The notes under the pieces are model-generated. The model worked only from the letters and a program-made list of their open reading frames with translations. It was not told the origin of the DNA and did not search any database. The translations under genes were made by a program, and so were the position numbers. From Legionella wadsworthii DSM 21896 = ATCC 33877 (GTDB taxonomy: Bacteria > Pseudomonadota > Gammaproteobacteria > Legionellales > Legionellaceae): 64,000 nt of DNA. The stretch spans positions 62,001 to 126,000 of the forward strand of contig NZ_JNIA01000024.1 in NCBI RefSeq assembly GCF_000701265.1, given 5' to 3'. This document shows, in pieces, positions 55,088-63,998 of the stretch. The stretch's first letter is position 1; the number at the start of each line of letters is the position of its first letter.

Positions 55088-56197
55088 ATGAAAACTAAAA
55101 TTGAACGGGAAAGAGAAAGTCTCGATACAGTGGAGAGATTCACTCATGAACTAAGTTTGTTTTTTACGTCCCTTCTCAACGCTTCAGCGGGAAATCAGAT
55201 TGAAAATCTCCCGGTCGAGCTTTTTCTGAAGATTATCTCTTCAATGGATTTATCGAATCCAGAAAATTTGACTCAATTAATGTATATTTCTAAAACATTC
55301 TGCAAGGTATTAACCAAAGACAGTTTATGGAAACAAAGTGGGTACAATAGTTATCAAGAATATTTTGAAACAAACCGTTTAAACCTCATAAAACAAATCA
55401 AAGGCGAAGGGGTTGTTTGGGCGCATCGTTTATTGCAGTTACAGGCTCAGTCAACAATAAAGATATTACTTACAGGGGATGGTGAAGTTGGCAAGAAGCT
55501 TGAATTGGCAGCAGTCAATATAGATCGAATGGGATATGCTTTTGATGGCGGGGTACAAGTAGGAATGCACCAATCTCGTCCTATCATGTTTTTTAGTCGA
55601 GTGGGGCTTCATGCTGGAGATCAAGAACTCAATCATCTACGGAAGCATTATGAAGGGTCTCAAAATACTTACAGCCGTATGTATACAAAGAATGGGCAGG
55701 AAGGTGGCGCCCAAGTCGCCTTTATTTCTATTGATTCGAAATATGACTTTAATCCAAATCAGCTCGTGAAATTTGCTTGTGATGAACAAATGGCAGGAAA
55801 ATTAATCTTTGTTATCACTGATTCCCCTCTGAATAAAAAGCGGATTCATGAGGTATTGGCAACCAGTAAATACCCAATAGTGGCCGATCAGTTTGCAGGT
55901 GTTATTCAGCCCCAAGGCAGACTACCCCAAGAGTTATTTGATTCGGTTGTCATGCAAATGATGCCGTTACTTCATGAGAAAAGTTTTCCTTGCGACACTT
56001 CTGCATTTTTGGAAAAGTTAAGCTCTGACTTAATGGGCTTAATCTGTGAGGAATTAGATAAAAAAGAATTGAATAGTCTGGCTTGCGTATCCAAAAATTG
56101 CTATAGCCTTTTTAAAACAAAACAGCCTATTAAAAACACTGAAAAGAGAGTGATTAAGGAACAGGAAAACCCATTGGATAATTGCTCCATCATGTAA
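55088..56197 (+). CDS. F-box and CaaX-box effector candidate
   Basis: A 369-residue eukaryotic-like protein. An F-box spans residues ~38-83 (NLPVELFLKIISSM, then LMYISKTFCKVL and SLWKQ). A second F-box-like region spans ~310-343 (LSSDLMGLICEEL, then LACVSKNCYSLF). Between them a P-loop-like GDGEVGKK (130-137) starts a domain of alternating strands and helices that recalls a degenerate small GTPase. The protein ends in CSIM, a CaaX box suited to host farnesylation. F-box plus CaaX is known from L. pneumophila AnkB and other prenylated Dot/Icm effectors. Such proteins recruit SCF ubiquitin ligase at host membranes. AAGGAA precedes the start. Confidence 0.82.
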   Translation: MKTKIERERESLDTVERFTHELSLFFTSLLNASAGNQIENLPVELFLKIISSMDLSNPENLTQLMYISKTFCKVLTKDSLWKQSGYNSYQEYFETNRLNLIKQIKGEGVVWAHRLLQLQAQSTIKILLTGDGEVGKKLELAAVNIDRMGYAFDGGVQVGMHQSRPIMFFSRVGLHAGDQELNHLRKHYEGSQNTYSRMYTKNGQEGGAQVAFISIDSKYDFNPNQLVKFACDEQMAGKLIFVITDSPLNKKRIHEVLATSKYPIVADQFAGVIQPQGRLPQELFDSVVMQMMPLLHEKSFPCDTSAFLEKLSSDLMGLICEELDKKELNSLACVSKNCYSLFKTKQPIKNTEKRVIKEQENPLDNCSIM

Positions 56198-56231
56198 GCG
56201 AAGCAGCGTGAGTAATCAGAACTTGTTGTTT

Positions 56232-56250
56232 GTCGGGCTAAAAGCCCGAC
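56232..56250. terminator. Hairpin after the F-box gene
   Basis: GTCGGGCT-AAA-AGCCCGAC forms an 8-bp stem followed by TATTATTATC. Confidence 0.7.
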
Positions 56251-56435
56251 TATTATTATCGTGATGAAAAATAATCTAAAGTATAGCTGTGAAGGAACCT
56301 TTACCAAACGCACTGTCTAACATTCCCTCATTGCTGATACTCATACCATCACTGGGTTCATTCACTTTTAACTGGAAGATTCGGTGCGAGTGTATGGAAT
56401 TTGCATGAAATCTCTTACTCGTATTACTTACATTG

Positions 56436-57605
56436 TCAGGTAGGACAGACGACCAGATTGTCCTTAATCTGTTTTAACCCCTGAGCCACTTTTTCCTGGC
56501 TTAATGCATAACAAAAACGTAATACGTGTTTCCCTTTATCGGGATTTAAATAAAAAGCCCTCCCAGGAACTACAGCAACCTTCGCCTGTTCAAGTAAGCT
56601 ACGAGTCATGGCCGTATCGTCTTTAAATCCCAGGTGTGAAAAATCAGCCATAATATAATAAGCCCCTTGCGGCACGGTTACTTCAAAACCAATTTCCCTT
56701 AACTCGCGAACAATATAATCTCTTTTTTCTAAATAAGATTGACACATTTTTTGATAATAGTTTTCTTGTAATTTGAATGCATCGATGGCCGCATGTTGTA
56801 ACGGTGTGGCAGGACATACATACAATAAATCTTGCAATAAAGCCATTTTTGCAATGACATGGGCCGGCCCACTGGCATAACCTAAACGCCATCCCGTCAT
56901 ATTGTATGTTTTGGAACAACCAGAAATTGTAATAGTACGGTTTTTGAAATTTTTTAAACAAGCAAAGGACACATGTTGAAAGCCCGGATAAGTAATATAC
57001 TCATAAATTTCATCCGTGATAACGGCTAAATTATAGTGTTCGGCAATGGCACCAATTGCTAATAATTCCTGTTCAGAAAAAACTTTGCCGCAAGGATTAC
57101 AAGGTGTACAAATGATAATCGCTCGAGTTTTAGGAGTCATTACTTTTTCCAGATCTTCGATTTGGAAACTCAAATCAGTTAAATTAATGGGTACCGTTTT
57201 AACATGGACTTGATACAGCTCTAAAATATTTTTGTGATACCCGTAGAAAGGCTCAAACAATATCACTTCGTCGCCTGGATTAAATAAGGCCATCGTCGCA
57301 CAGATAAAAGCACCAGTCGATCCATGGGTGACTAGAACTTCGGTTTCAGGATGTACGCTAATTTGATTAAACGATTGAATTTTATTGGCGATAGCTTGTC
57401 TTAAATTGAATACGCCTTCACAAGCAGAATAGACATTTTTTTCCTGTTCAAGAGCACGAATTGCAGCTTGCTTAATTACTTCTGGTGTTGGTAAATCACA
57501 AATCCCTTGGCCTAAATTGATACCGCCCACTCTTTCACATTCTGTGCTTGCTGCACGAATACCTGATTGACACAAGGTTTCACTCGCTTTACTTGTTTTC
57601 AGCAT
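56436..57605 (-). CDS. Class I/II PLP-dependent aminotransferase
   Basis: A 389-residue fold-type I aminotransferase. GINLGQGICDLPTPEVIKQAA, the cofactor region SACEGVFNLRQAI, CNPCGKVFSEQEL (NPxGK variant) and SGCSKTYNMTGWRLGY with the PLP lysine are present, as is the C-terminal RFCYALSQE with the substrate-binding Arg. It is an aspartate/kynurenine-type subgroup member; the substrate cannot be fixed. I start at 57605 (MLKTSKASETL), preceded by AAAGGAACGAACAAC; longer frames lack support. Confidence 0.88.
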   Translation of the reverse strand: MLKTSKASETLCQSGIRAASTECERVGGINLGQGICDLPTPEVIKQAAIRALEQEKNVYSACEGVFNLRQAIANKIQSFNQISVHPETEVLVTHGSTGAFICATMALFNPGDEVILFEPFYGYHKNILELYQVHVKTVPINLTDLSFQIEDLEKVMTPKTRAIIICTPCNPCGKVFSEQELLAIGAIAEHYNLAVITDEIYEYITYPGFQHVSFACLKNFKNRTITISGCSKTYNMTGWRLGYASGPAHVIAKMALLQDLLYVCPATPLQHAAIDAFKLQENYYQKMCQSYLEKRDYIVRELREIGFEVTVPQGAYYIMADFSHLGFKDDTAMTRSLLEQAKVAVVPGRAFYLNPDKGKHVLRFCYALSQEKVAQGLKQIKDNLVVCPT

Positions 57606-58004
57606 GTTGTTCGTTCCTTTTGATTTTATCCTGTGCATAAGAAAAGATAGCCTACCCAAATCGTTAACCAATTCATTGGTGCCAATGACCCAACCAACTG
57701 TTTCAAAATCGAAATGAATCGAAAGACAGCATACCATTTAAAATTCCTACACCCAAGAAACATCTAGTCAGATTCAATTCTTCTAATTACAGATAGAATA
57801 AAGTGGATTTTGCTATGCTTCTGGACTAGTAAATGTGCCTTAACTTATAGAAATTTAAAAAGCTTTCCTTTTTAGTAATCTGAATTTGCAAAAACCATTG
57901 ACGGAATTAAAGAGTAAAATGGCGGAATAATTACAACATTTTAAAACACGTCGCTCATATGAAAATAGAATGCTATAAATAACTAATAATCAGCGGAGTG
58001 TAAG

Positions 58005-59870
58005 ATGACTCATATTGCGGACAAGGAAGGTTTTATTTTATCTATCCGTTCTCGATTGCTAATAGGCTTTACCAGTCTGTGTTTGCCTATATTGATATTA
58101 ATCCTGCTTTTAATTTTGAAAATTAATAGCATCATGCAATTGAGTCAAAAGTTGGAGCTAGCAAGCCTTCCCCAAAATCTGGATTCCGAAATCTATCAAC
58201 TTCAAGATATTATCGATCATTGGGAAACGGCTGGAGATCCAAAAGACCAAGAATATTTTATGCATAAGTGGGAAGAAATAAATAAAACCCAGCGACAATG
58301 GAATAAAATAATGAACTCCGAAGTTCTGCAGGATGAGCTATTACAAAAGAAATGGGAGCAACTGCGGCGGTTTTATGGACCTCTTCATGAACTTCAATCT
58401 ACCTTAATGAATGCCGCAAAAAATGCAAACAATACAAATGATGTGCAATTAATTAGAAATAAAGCCAATATAATGATGGATCAAATGATAGATCTGATTG
58501 ATGGTCAGTATTCGCCTGAAAGCGGAAAACGAACTGGCGGACTTTCTAATGCTCTATTATCAGAAATGAGCAAAACGACCCATATTATTTATCAGACTGT
58601 AGCGAACTTAAAGCAGTCCGCCTTTTGGTTGTTCATTTTTGCGCTTGCACTTATTTTTATTGTGCCTTATGTTACTCAGAGATCCATATTAGGTGCTGTG
58701 GATTATGTCATTAATATAGCAAAAAGAATTGCAGCAGGTGAACGAAACGTACCCATTAAGCTTCGATCCACCGGTAGGCTTGGAAAGCTCATTGTATCCT
58801 TGAAAACCATGCAAGAAGCCATTGCGGCCAATGATGAAGCCCTGAGACAACAGGAAAAAGAATCTCGAGAATTATATGAGCAATTATTGGAGTCGTCCAA
58901 AAAATTCAGAGAGTACAGCAGTAAAGTGGCTGCAGGAGATCTTAGGGAGCGTCTTGTACTTGAGGAAAACGAATTGTTATATCATCTTGGTCAGGATTTA
59001 AATTCCATGGCCGATGGATTGTCTTTAATTACAAGAAATATTACTAGTGCCAGTGGTGACATAGTGAGCAAAGTTAAAACGGTCATTACTTCTGCAGACG
59101 AACAATCAGAAAGCATCAACTCTCAAGTTTCAGCGATTCATGTCATTACTACTTCTTTGGAGGAGATTGATAAGAGTTCAAAACAGACTATGGCTAAAGC
59201 ACAAGCTCTGCGGGAAGCTGCAAAAAATACATATGAACAAGGAAAATTAGGGGCAGAGTCTATAGAACGAAGCATCCAAGGTATAAGAGCATCAGAAGAA
59301 AAGATGGAACTTATTGCCCAAACAATTCTCGACTTAAACAAGCACACACAACAAATCGGGGATATCACGCGCGTCGTAAATACTTTGGCGCAACAATCCA
59401 AGATGTTGGCATTGAATGCATCAATAGAAGCTTTAAAAGCAGGGGAGGCAGGAAAAGGCTTCGTGGCAGTTGCGACCGAGGTAAGAAACCTTGCTGAACA
59501 ATCAGAGCAATCTACAGTACAAGTGCAAAAAATATTAGATGATATTCAGCATGCTACCGAAAAAGCGGTTCAGGTGACTGAGGAAGGAGCCAAAACACTG
59601 GATGCAGGTACAAAGCTAATTGGAAAATCTGGCCAAGTCATTCAAACACTTAGTAAAATGATTCATGATGCTTCTATTGCCAGTCAACATATTGAGATCG
59701 CTATTCGCCAAGAAGCGGTTGGTATTGAACAAATCGTGGAAAGCATGGGCGAAATTAATCGAACGACCTCCTTATTTTCTACTGGGATTCATGAAATGAT
59801 GACTTTTATTCATCATTTGGATGAAATAGCCAAACAACTTAAAAATGATGTGGGTGTGTACAAGGTTTGA
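58005..59870 (+). CDS. Methyl-accepting chemotaxis-like transducer
   Basis: A 621-residue transmembrane receptor. TM1 is at residues ~21-42 (LCLPILILILLLILKI), a ~165-residue helical periplasmic sensor follows, TM2 at ~207-226, HAMP at ~228-280 (VINIAKRIAAGERNVPI) and a long signalling coiled coil with tip LNASIEALKAGEAGKGFVAVATEVRNLAEQS, the CheA/CheW-binding hairpin of MCPs. No che genes lie nearby and L. pneumophila lacks a chemotaxis system, so it may work with a distant cluster or another pathway. The ribosome binding site is GCGGAGTGTAAG. Confidence 0.88.
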   Translation: MTHIADKEGFILSIRSRLLIGFTSLCLPILILILLLILKINSIMQLSQKLELASLPQNLDSEIYQLQDIIDHWETAGDPKDQEYFMHKWEEINKTQRQWNKIMNSEVLQDELLQKKWEQLRRFYGPLHELQSTLMNAAKNANNTNDVQLIRNKANIMMDQMIDLIDGQYSPESGKRTGGLSNALLSEMSKTTHIIYQTVANLKQSAFWLFIFALALIFIVPYVTQRSILGAVDYVINIAKRIAAGERNVPIKLRSTGRLGKLIVSLKTMQEAIAANDEALRQQEKESRELYEQLLESSKKFREYSSKVAAGDLRERLVLEENELLYHLGQDLNSMADGLSLITRNITSASGDIVSKVKTVITSADEQSESINSQVSAIHVITTSLEEIDKSSKQTMAKAQALREAAKNTYEQGKLGAESIERSIQGIRASEEKMELIAQTILDLNKHTQQIGDITRVVNTLAQQSKMLALNASIEALKAGEAGKGFVAVATEVRNLAEQSEQSTVQVQKILDDIQHATEKAVQVTEEGAKTLDAGTKLIGKSGQVIQTLSKMIHDASIASQHIEIAIRQEAVGIEQIVESMGEINRTTSLFSTGIHEMMTFIHHLDEIAKQLKNDVGVYKV

Positions 59871-59881
59871 TTAAGGAATAG

Positions 59882-60520
59882 TTACCATACATTTTCCCAT
59901 TTTTCTAACAACATGACATCCGTACCTCGGATATGCGAAATTTTTTTTATGGTTGTTGATGTATTTTTTAATATGAATTCTATGTCTGAGAATAAGTCGA
60001 TGCCATGATGTTTTAATGGCCGTAATAAAAAATAGGCCTTCCCTTTATGGGCAAGTGAATTTGCAAGAGCCTGGATATAACTCTGGAAAGAACTGTCTAA
60101 ATAAAATCTACACCGATTTTTAAACTGGGAAGGTGAAAGCATGCCGTGTTCTGGATGGAAATAGGGTGGATTACTGATAATTAAATCAAATGTTCCTTCC
60201 CATTTTTTTTCTCGTAATGCATCATAATTTAAAAGATGCCAGCGGCATTGCAACTCAGATCGGTTCATGTTCGCGACGTTTTGATAAAAATATTCAGTAT
60301 AAATATCCTGAATTTCAATAAAGTCAATCTGTCGGATTGCGTGAAGGTGCCATGACAGTTCAATCCCAATTACCCCACAACCTGCACAGAGATCTAAAAT
60401 GCGCAAAGAACCCAGATCTGGATGGGATTGCAATTGATTTGCGACAAATCGCGCGAGATGAATTGAATCCAAACTAAAATGGTATTCGTCAGGTTGTTTG
60501 TAGTTATAAGTGAAATTCAT
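59882..60520 (-). CDS. tRNA1(Val) (adenine-37 N6)-methyltransferase-like protein
   Basis: A 212-residue SAM-dependent N6-adenine methyltransferase of the TrmN6/YfiC type. SAM-binding motif ILDLCAGCGVIGIEL and catalytic DLIISNPPYF (NPPY) are intact. The family methylates A37 of tRNA1-Val in E. coli. It ends 11 bases from the end of the transducer gene on the other strand. Other RNA or glutamine methyltransferases share the motif, so the exact target is less certain. Confidence 0.82.
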   Translation of the reverse strand: MNFTYNYKQPDEYHFSLDSIHLARFVANQLQSHPDLGSLRILDLCAGCGVIGIELSWHLHAIRQIDFIEIQDIYTEYFYQNVANMNRSELQCRWHLLNYDALREKKWEGTFDLIISNPPYFHPEHGMLSPSQFKNRCRFYLDSSFQSYIQALANSLAHKGKAYFLLRPLKHHGIDLFSDIEFILKNTSTTIKKISHIRGTDVMLLEKWENVW

Positions 60521-60783
60521 GTCTCTGGTTCATCAATACAAATTATCGGGGTAGGCTATTTTAATCTTATTCAGTGGACAATTATCCTATGAAGTCATTT
60601 TTTTTGCCAAATAAAAAGAGGAATTATTTTGCACAGTTCATTCAATTTTGTCCTGATCAAAGTATTGCGGGGGGAAAGGTTGCCGATGTAAAGTAGCACA
60701 ACTCCAAATAAATCTTTATTCCTATATTTTCAAGGATTATCCTTATCCTTTGGAGTTGCTACCTTAGGTCAGGTCTGAACCTT

Positions 60784-61329
60784 TTATGCACTTTTATAAA
60801 ATGTACATTTATTCTCAAATCCTTTCTGATGCGCTCCCTCCGAATTGACTTGATAAGAATTCACAATCAGGGTATCGCCATCCATTGTTAAGGTAGTTTC
60901 TAAATGAAATGCCAACAGAGTTTGTTCCGAGCTGTTCCTATCAACCCAACTGGTTGTTACAAAAACATCCTTACTTTTTAATACAGTCCCTTCAGTATTC
61001 CACGTGAGTAACATATGGTTTGTTGTCGCATTCCATTTATTGGATGAAGACTCACTCAACATTTGTCCTATACCGTACCCCTGGCCATCAAATTCAACAT
61101 AATAATAGTCGTTTTTAATAGTGACAGTTTGTATCCCCTCAGATGCAGAACACGTACCAGTCCACTGACCAGAGAAATCAGTATAGCTTTGTTTCCTGGC
61201 ACTTTTGGAGGTCATATCAGTCTGGTTCAATCTGTATTTTGGCATGAAATGGTTCAAGAAATTAGAAGCAAAAGAAGAACTAATCAGACAGCTTCCTAGT
61301 AAAACAGTACTCATTATTTTAATACTCAT
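60784..61329 (-). CDS. Exported protein of unknown function
   Basis: A 181-residue protein with a signal peptide (MSIKIMSTVLLGSCLISSSFAS). The mature part is beta-rich and opens FSGQWTGTCSASEGIQTVTI, with a Cys that may pair with the C-terminal CTFY. The layout (GxW.G.C at the start, DGDTL.V near the end) is lipocalin-like and resembles two smaller paralogous proteins encoded just upstream (61.6-62.5 kb). I start at 61329, six bases after GGAGG. Function unknown. Confidence 0.6.
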   Translation of the reverse strand: MSIKIMSTVLLGSCLISSSFASNFLNHFMPKYRLNQTDMTSKSARKQSYTDFSGQWTGTCSASEGIQTVTIKNDYYYVEFDGQGYGIGQMLSESSSNKWNATTNHMLLTWNTEGTVLKSKDVFVTTSWVDRNSSEQTLLAFHLETTLTMDGDTLIVNSYQVNSEGAHQKGFENKCTFYKSA

Positions 61330-61553
61330 GAACATCCTCCAGTGATTTTTAAAATTAATATAGTTTCTTAGCAATTTTTATTAAGAGAGAGATGGAAAAG
61401 AAGTGAGGGAAACCAGTTCTCCGGTATATGAAAGTCTGCTGAGATATTAAGTCAATGTTCTTGATATTGTCAAAAAATGGACTTTACCTGAGACAGGAAA
61501 TATTTAAAAACGCTTTTTGGTGGATTGCCTGAAGCGGAACTCATACATGGGAT

Positions 61554-61571
61554 GTCGGGCTCAGGCCCGAC
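61554..61571. terminator. Hairpin after the small exported protein gene
   Basis: GTCGGGC-TCAG-GCCCGAC forms a 7-bp stem ten bases beyond the stop of the gene ending at 61581. No T-run follows, so it may be a structural repeat rather than an efficient terminator. Confidence 0.5.
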
Positions 61572-61580
61572 GGTCGCTAA

Positions 61581-61988
61581 TTAACTTTTAGTACAGGTTT
61601 CTGTGCCACTATCTTTTCTCGATTGAGATATCCAGTGACCTTGAAGGGAACCATCTGGCTTGAGTGTGATGGATAAAAGACCCACGAGTGTCGGGTCGGT
61701 TGTACTCCAAAAAGAGGAGGTCAACGCATTATTGATATTCGGACTCATTAAGCCAGTTCCATACAGCACAGGATTACCCGAATCATCATCCCATTCAGAG
61801 TTATAGGTATCGCCGCTTTTCGATATGTTTAGGGATAAATTTTTATTGTCTAAAGAGCCACCTTTCCACTGACATTTATAATTACCAACGAGAGACGGAG
61901 ATGTGCTTTTAGTCGTGTCCGCACAAGCCAATGTCGAAAGAAAAAATAAAACGGCTGTTGAAGAGATTCTTGCCAACGCTGCTTTCAT
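61581..61988 (-). CDS. Small exported protein, paralogue of its neighbour
   Basis: A 135-residue protein with a signal peptide (MKAALARISSTAVLFFLSTLACA). The mature part begins SLVGNYKCQWKGG and ends GSLQGHWISQSRKDSGTETCTKS, with one Cys near each end. The neighbouring gene has the same plan (LGTYSCTYHDA to GTLEGQWVQSNRSKTGQFNCKKS), so the two are tandem paralogues. I start at 61988 because AAAAGGAGTTTGTTATG is the best ribosome binding site. Family and function are unknown. Confidence 0.65.
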   Translation of the reverse strand: MKAALARISSTAVLFFLSTLACADTTKSTSPSLVGNYKCQWKGGSLDNKNLSLNISKSGDTYNSEWDDDSGNPVLYGTGLMSPNINNALTSSFWSTTDPTLVGLLSITLKPDGSLQGHWISQSRKDSGTETCTKS

Positions 61989-62029
61989 AACAAACTCCTT
62001 TTGTTCATTCATAAAAATGCATATACCGT

Positions 62030-62461
62030 TCATGATGATTTTTTACAATTAAATTGTCCTGTTTTACTTCGATTGCTTTGCACCCATTGTCCTTCTAAAG
62101 TTCCGTCAGGCTGAGCAACGATATATTGGACAAGAGTCGCTGAAGGAGCCTTTGGCCACCAAAATAAAAAAGAAAATACATGATTCATGTCTTTATTTTG
62201 CAGACCAACACCAATGATGCTAGGAGTCGAATCACCTTCTCCTTTTTTTTCCATTCTATAATTATTTTGTTTGTCTTTTTTAATGATAAGTATTTCTTTG
62301 CCGTCGGGAGGGTTGATAGTGGCATCATGGTAAGTGCAGGAATAGGTACCCAAAATATCTGGGGATGATGTGGGCGCTGTATCTGCAAAAGCTATAGATA
62401 ATGCTGAGAAACAAATCACCCCAAGCACCATATTTAAAGTTATCTTATTCATTGAAATCAT
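62030..62461 (-). CDS. Small exported protein, first of a paralogous pair
   Basis: A 143-residue protein with a signal peptide (MISMNKITLNMVLGVICFSALSIAFA). Mature text LGTYSCTYHDATI, IGVGLQNKDMNHVFSFLFWW and DGTLEGQWVQSN parallels the next gene (LVGNYKCQW, GTGLMSPNINNALTSSFW, DGSLQGHWISQS). A single disulfide-bonded beta-barrel is plausible. AAAAGGAG lies upstream of the chosen ATG. It is 41 bases ahead of its paralogue and the two are probably cotranscribed. Confidence 0.65.
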   Translation of the reverse strand: MISMNKITLNMVLGVICFSALSIAFADTAPTSSPDILGTYSCTYHDATINPPDGKEILIIKKDKQNNYRMEKKGEGDSTPSIIGVGLQNKDMNHVFSFLFWWPKAPSATLVQYIVAQPDGTLEGQWVQSNRSKTGQFNCKKSS

Positions 62462-62791
62462 GAAAAAACTCCTTTTAAAATTACTCCATCTTTAAAATAT
62501 TTCTACATTTTAGGAAATATTTTTTTAATATTATAGATTATCTTACATCAGATGTTTTAATAAATGGGCAGGACAGAGGTATTTGCAAAAATATAAACTA
62601 ATTTGATTTTTAATTATTTAACTTGTATCGAATCCGCCCAAGGCGGATCTCCTAAAAAGGGTTGCGATTGCAAATCTTAAATTATCTCTTATCAAGGCCA
62701 GAGCTTCACTTCCTTGCTGTTGAATCATTTACGCCCATTTGTGACTATGGCAAAATGGAATGTTTTCTAATATTTTTTTGTAGGAGTTTGC
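62462..62791. other. Intergenic stretch with one short hairpin
   Basis: ATCCGCC-CAA-GGCGGAT at 62632-62648 forms a 7-bp stem. No gene is visible. The region must hold divergent promoters for the paralogous pair and the reductase. Confidence 0.45.
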
Positions 62792-63784
62792 ATGGTCTCC
62801 GTTTCAGTTATTGGCTCTGGGGCAGTAGGTAAATTTTATGGGGGCCTATTTGTTCTTGCAGGATGCCATGTTTCTTATCTTGAACGCTCAGATTATTTAA
62901 TTTTGCAAGAGAGAAACTATTATGAGATAGAACTGCCCAACGGCCAAATCTTGAAAATTACACCCAGCCAGGTGGTGAAGAATTACATGCAACTTCCCAA
63001 ATCGGATATCATACTTGTCGCATTAAAAACCACGGAAAATTCTATATTAAAAGAAATTCTCCCCTGCATACTGAAACCCGAAAGTAAAATTCTTATGTTA
63101 CAAAATGGAATTGGTAATGAGGAGTTTCTATCTACCTTCATTAAAAACCATTCTATAGTGTGCGGAGTAACTACGATAGGCGCTACAAGAATCAATCCGG
63201 GACATGTCCAAATCAAACATTTTGGAGAACTCAAACTTGCTCCTTTTGCAAATAATACCATTTCAGATTGTGATTTCATCAAACAACATTTATGCACTAA
63301 TCTTTCTCCTGAACTTTGTCCTACCGTTCAATTTTTTGAAAATCATCGTGTTCTTCGATGGACGAAATTATTGTGGAATACCACTTTTAGTAGCTTGTCT
63401 TTAGTGTTCAACACCTCAGTGGACAAGCTTTCTTTGTTAGAGAAATACCAGTCCATAGTGCGAGCAATGATGCACGAAGTAAGTTCTGTTGCTAAAAAAG
63501 ATGGCGCAGAAATTGAAAACACGATTGACGCTTTAATCGATATTACAAAAGGGCTAAAAGAATATTATCCCAGTATGTATTACGACTTGAAGCAGGGTAA
63601 GCCAATTGAATCTGAATATATAGTTTCCAATGTAATTGACTATGGTCTTTCGCGGGGTTGCCATATACCTTATTTGTCTTTGATTTACCAAAAATTAAAA
63701 CTTCTTGAAAAAAGAGATCAATGGTTTAGTGCGTTAGAGCAAGAAGAAATAAGTCATGAGTTATCAATGTTAGGCATCAATTAG
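62792..63784 (+). CDS. Ketopantoate reductase-like protein (ApbA/PanE family)
   Basis: A 330-residue NADPH-dependent reductase. MVSVSVIGSGAVGKFYGG is the Rossmann motif; LVALKTTEN, LMLQNGIGNEEFL and GVTTIGATRINPGHV follow as in ApbA/PanE, and the C-terminal helical domain contains RWTKLLWNTTFSSLS with the catalytic Lys. The family reduces 2-dehydropantoate to pantoate for coenzyme A, but includes paralogues with other substrates, so I leave the symbol open. TAGGAG precedes the ATG. Confidence 0.85.
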   Translation: MVSVSVIGSGAVGKFYGGLFVLAGCHVSYLERSDYLILQERNYYEIELPNGQILKITPSQVVKNYMQLPKSDIILVALKTTENSILKEILPCILKPESKILMLQNGIGNEEFLSTFIKNHSIVCGVTTIGATRINPGHVQIKHFGELKLAPFANNTISDCDFIKQHLCTNLSPELCPTVQFFENHRVLRWTKLLWNTTFSSLSLVFNTSVDKLSLLEKYQSIVRAMMHEVSSVAKKDGAEIENTIDALIDITKGLKEYYPSMYYDLKQGKPIESEYIVSNVIDYGLSRGCHIPYLSLIYQKLKLLEKRDQWFSALEQEEISHELSMLGIN

Positions 63785-63863
63785 GCCATAACTTAGAATG
63801 ATCCTTGGAAATCAGCGACAACACAATTCAATGAACACGACATAAAAGTGTAGTTTACTACTT

Positions 63864-63998
63864 TTATGGCAACTTTTCATGAACGCGTTTCATATTGATT
63901 GAATTTTGCCATTTGGAAATAATTAACGCTGCAATAGCATTCCCCATCATATTGGTTAACGATCTTCCTGAAGACATAAAGCGATCCACGCCTAAAAT
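63864..63998 (-). CDS. Dicarboxylate/amino acid:cation symporter, 3' end
   Basis: The last 44 codons of a gene running off the window. The text LGVDRFMSSGRSLTNMMGNAIAALIISKW is the conserved end of the DAACS family (GltP/DctA), where D and N in this segment bind substrate and sodium. The stop is TAA at 63864-63866. Substrate (glutamate, aspartate or C4-dicarboxylate) cannot be told from this part. Confidence 0.85.
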   Translation of the reverse strand: MLGVDRFMSSGRSLTNMMGNAIAALIISKWQNSINMKRVHEKLP

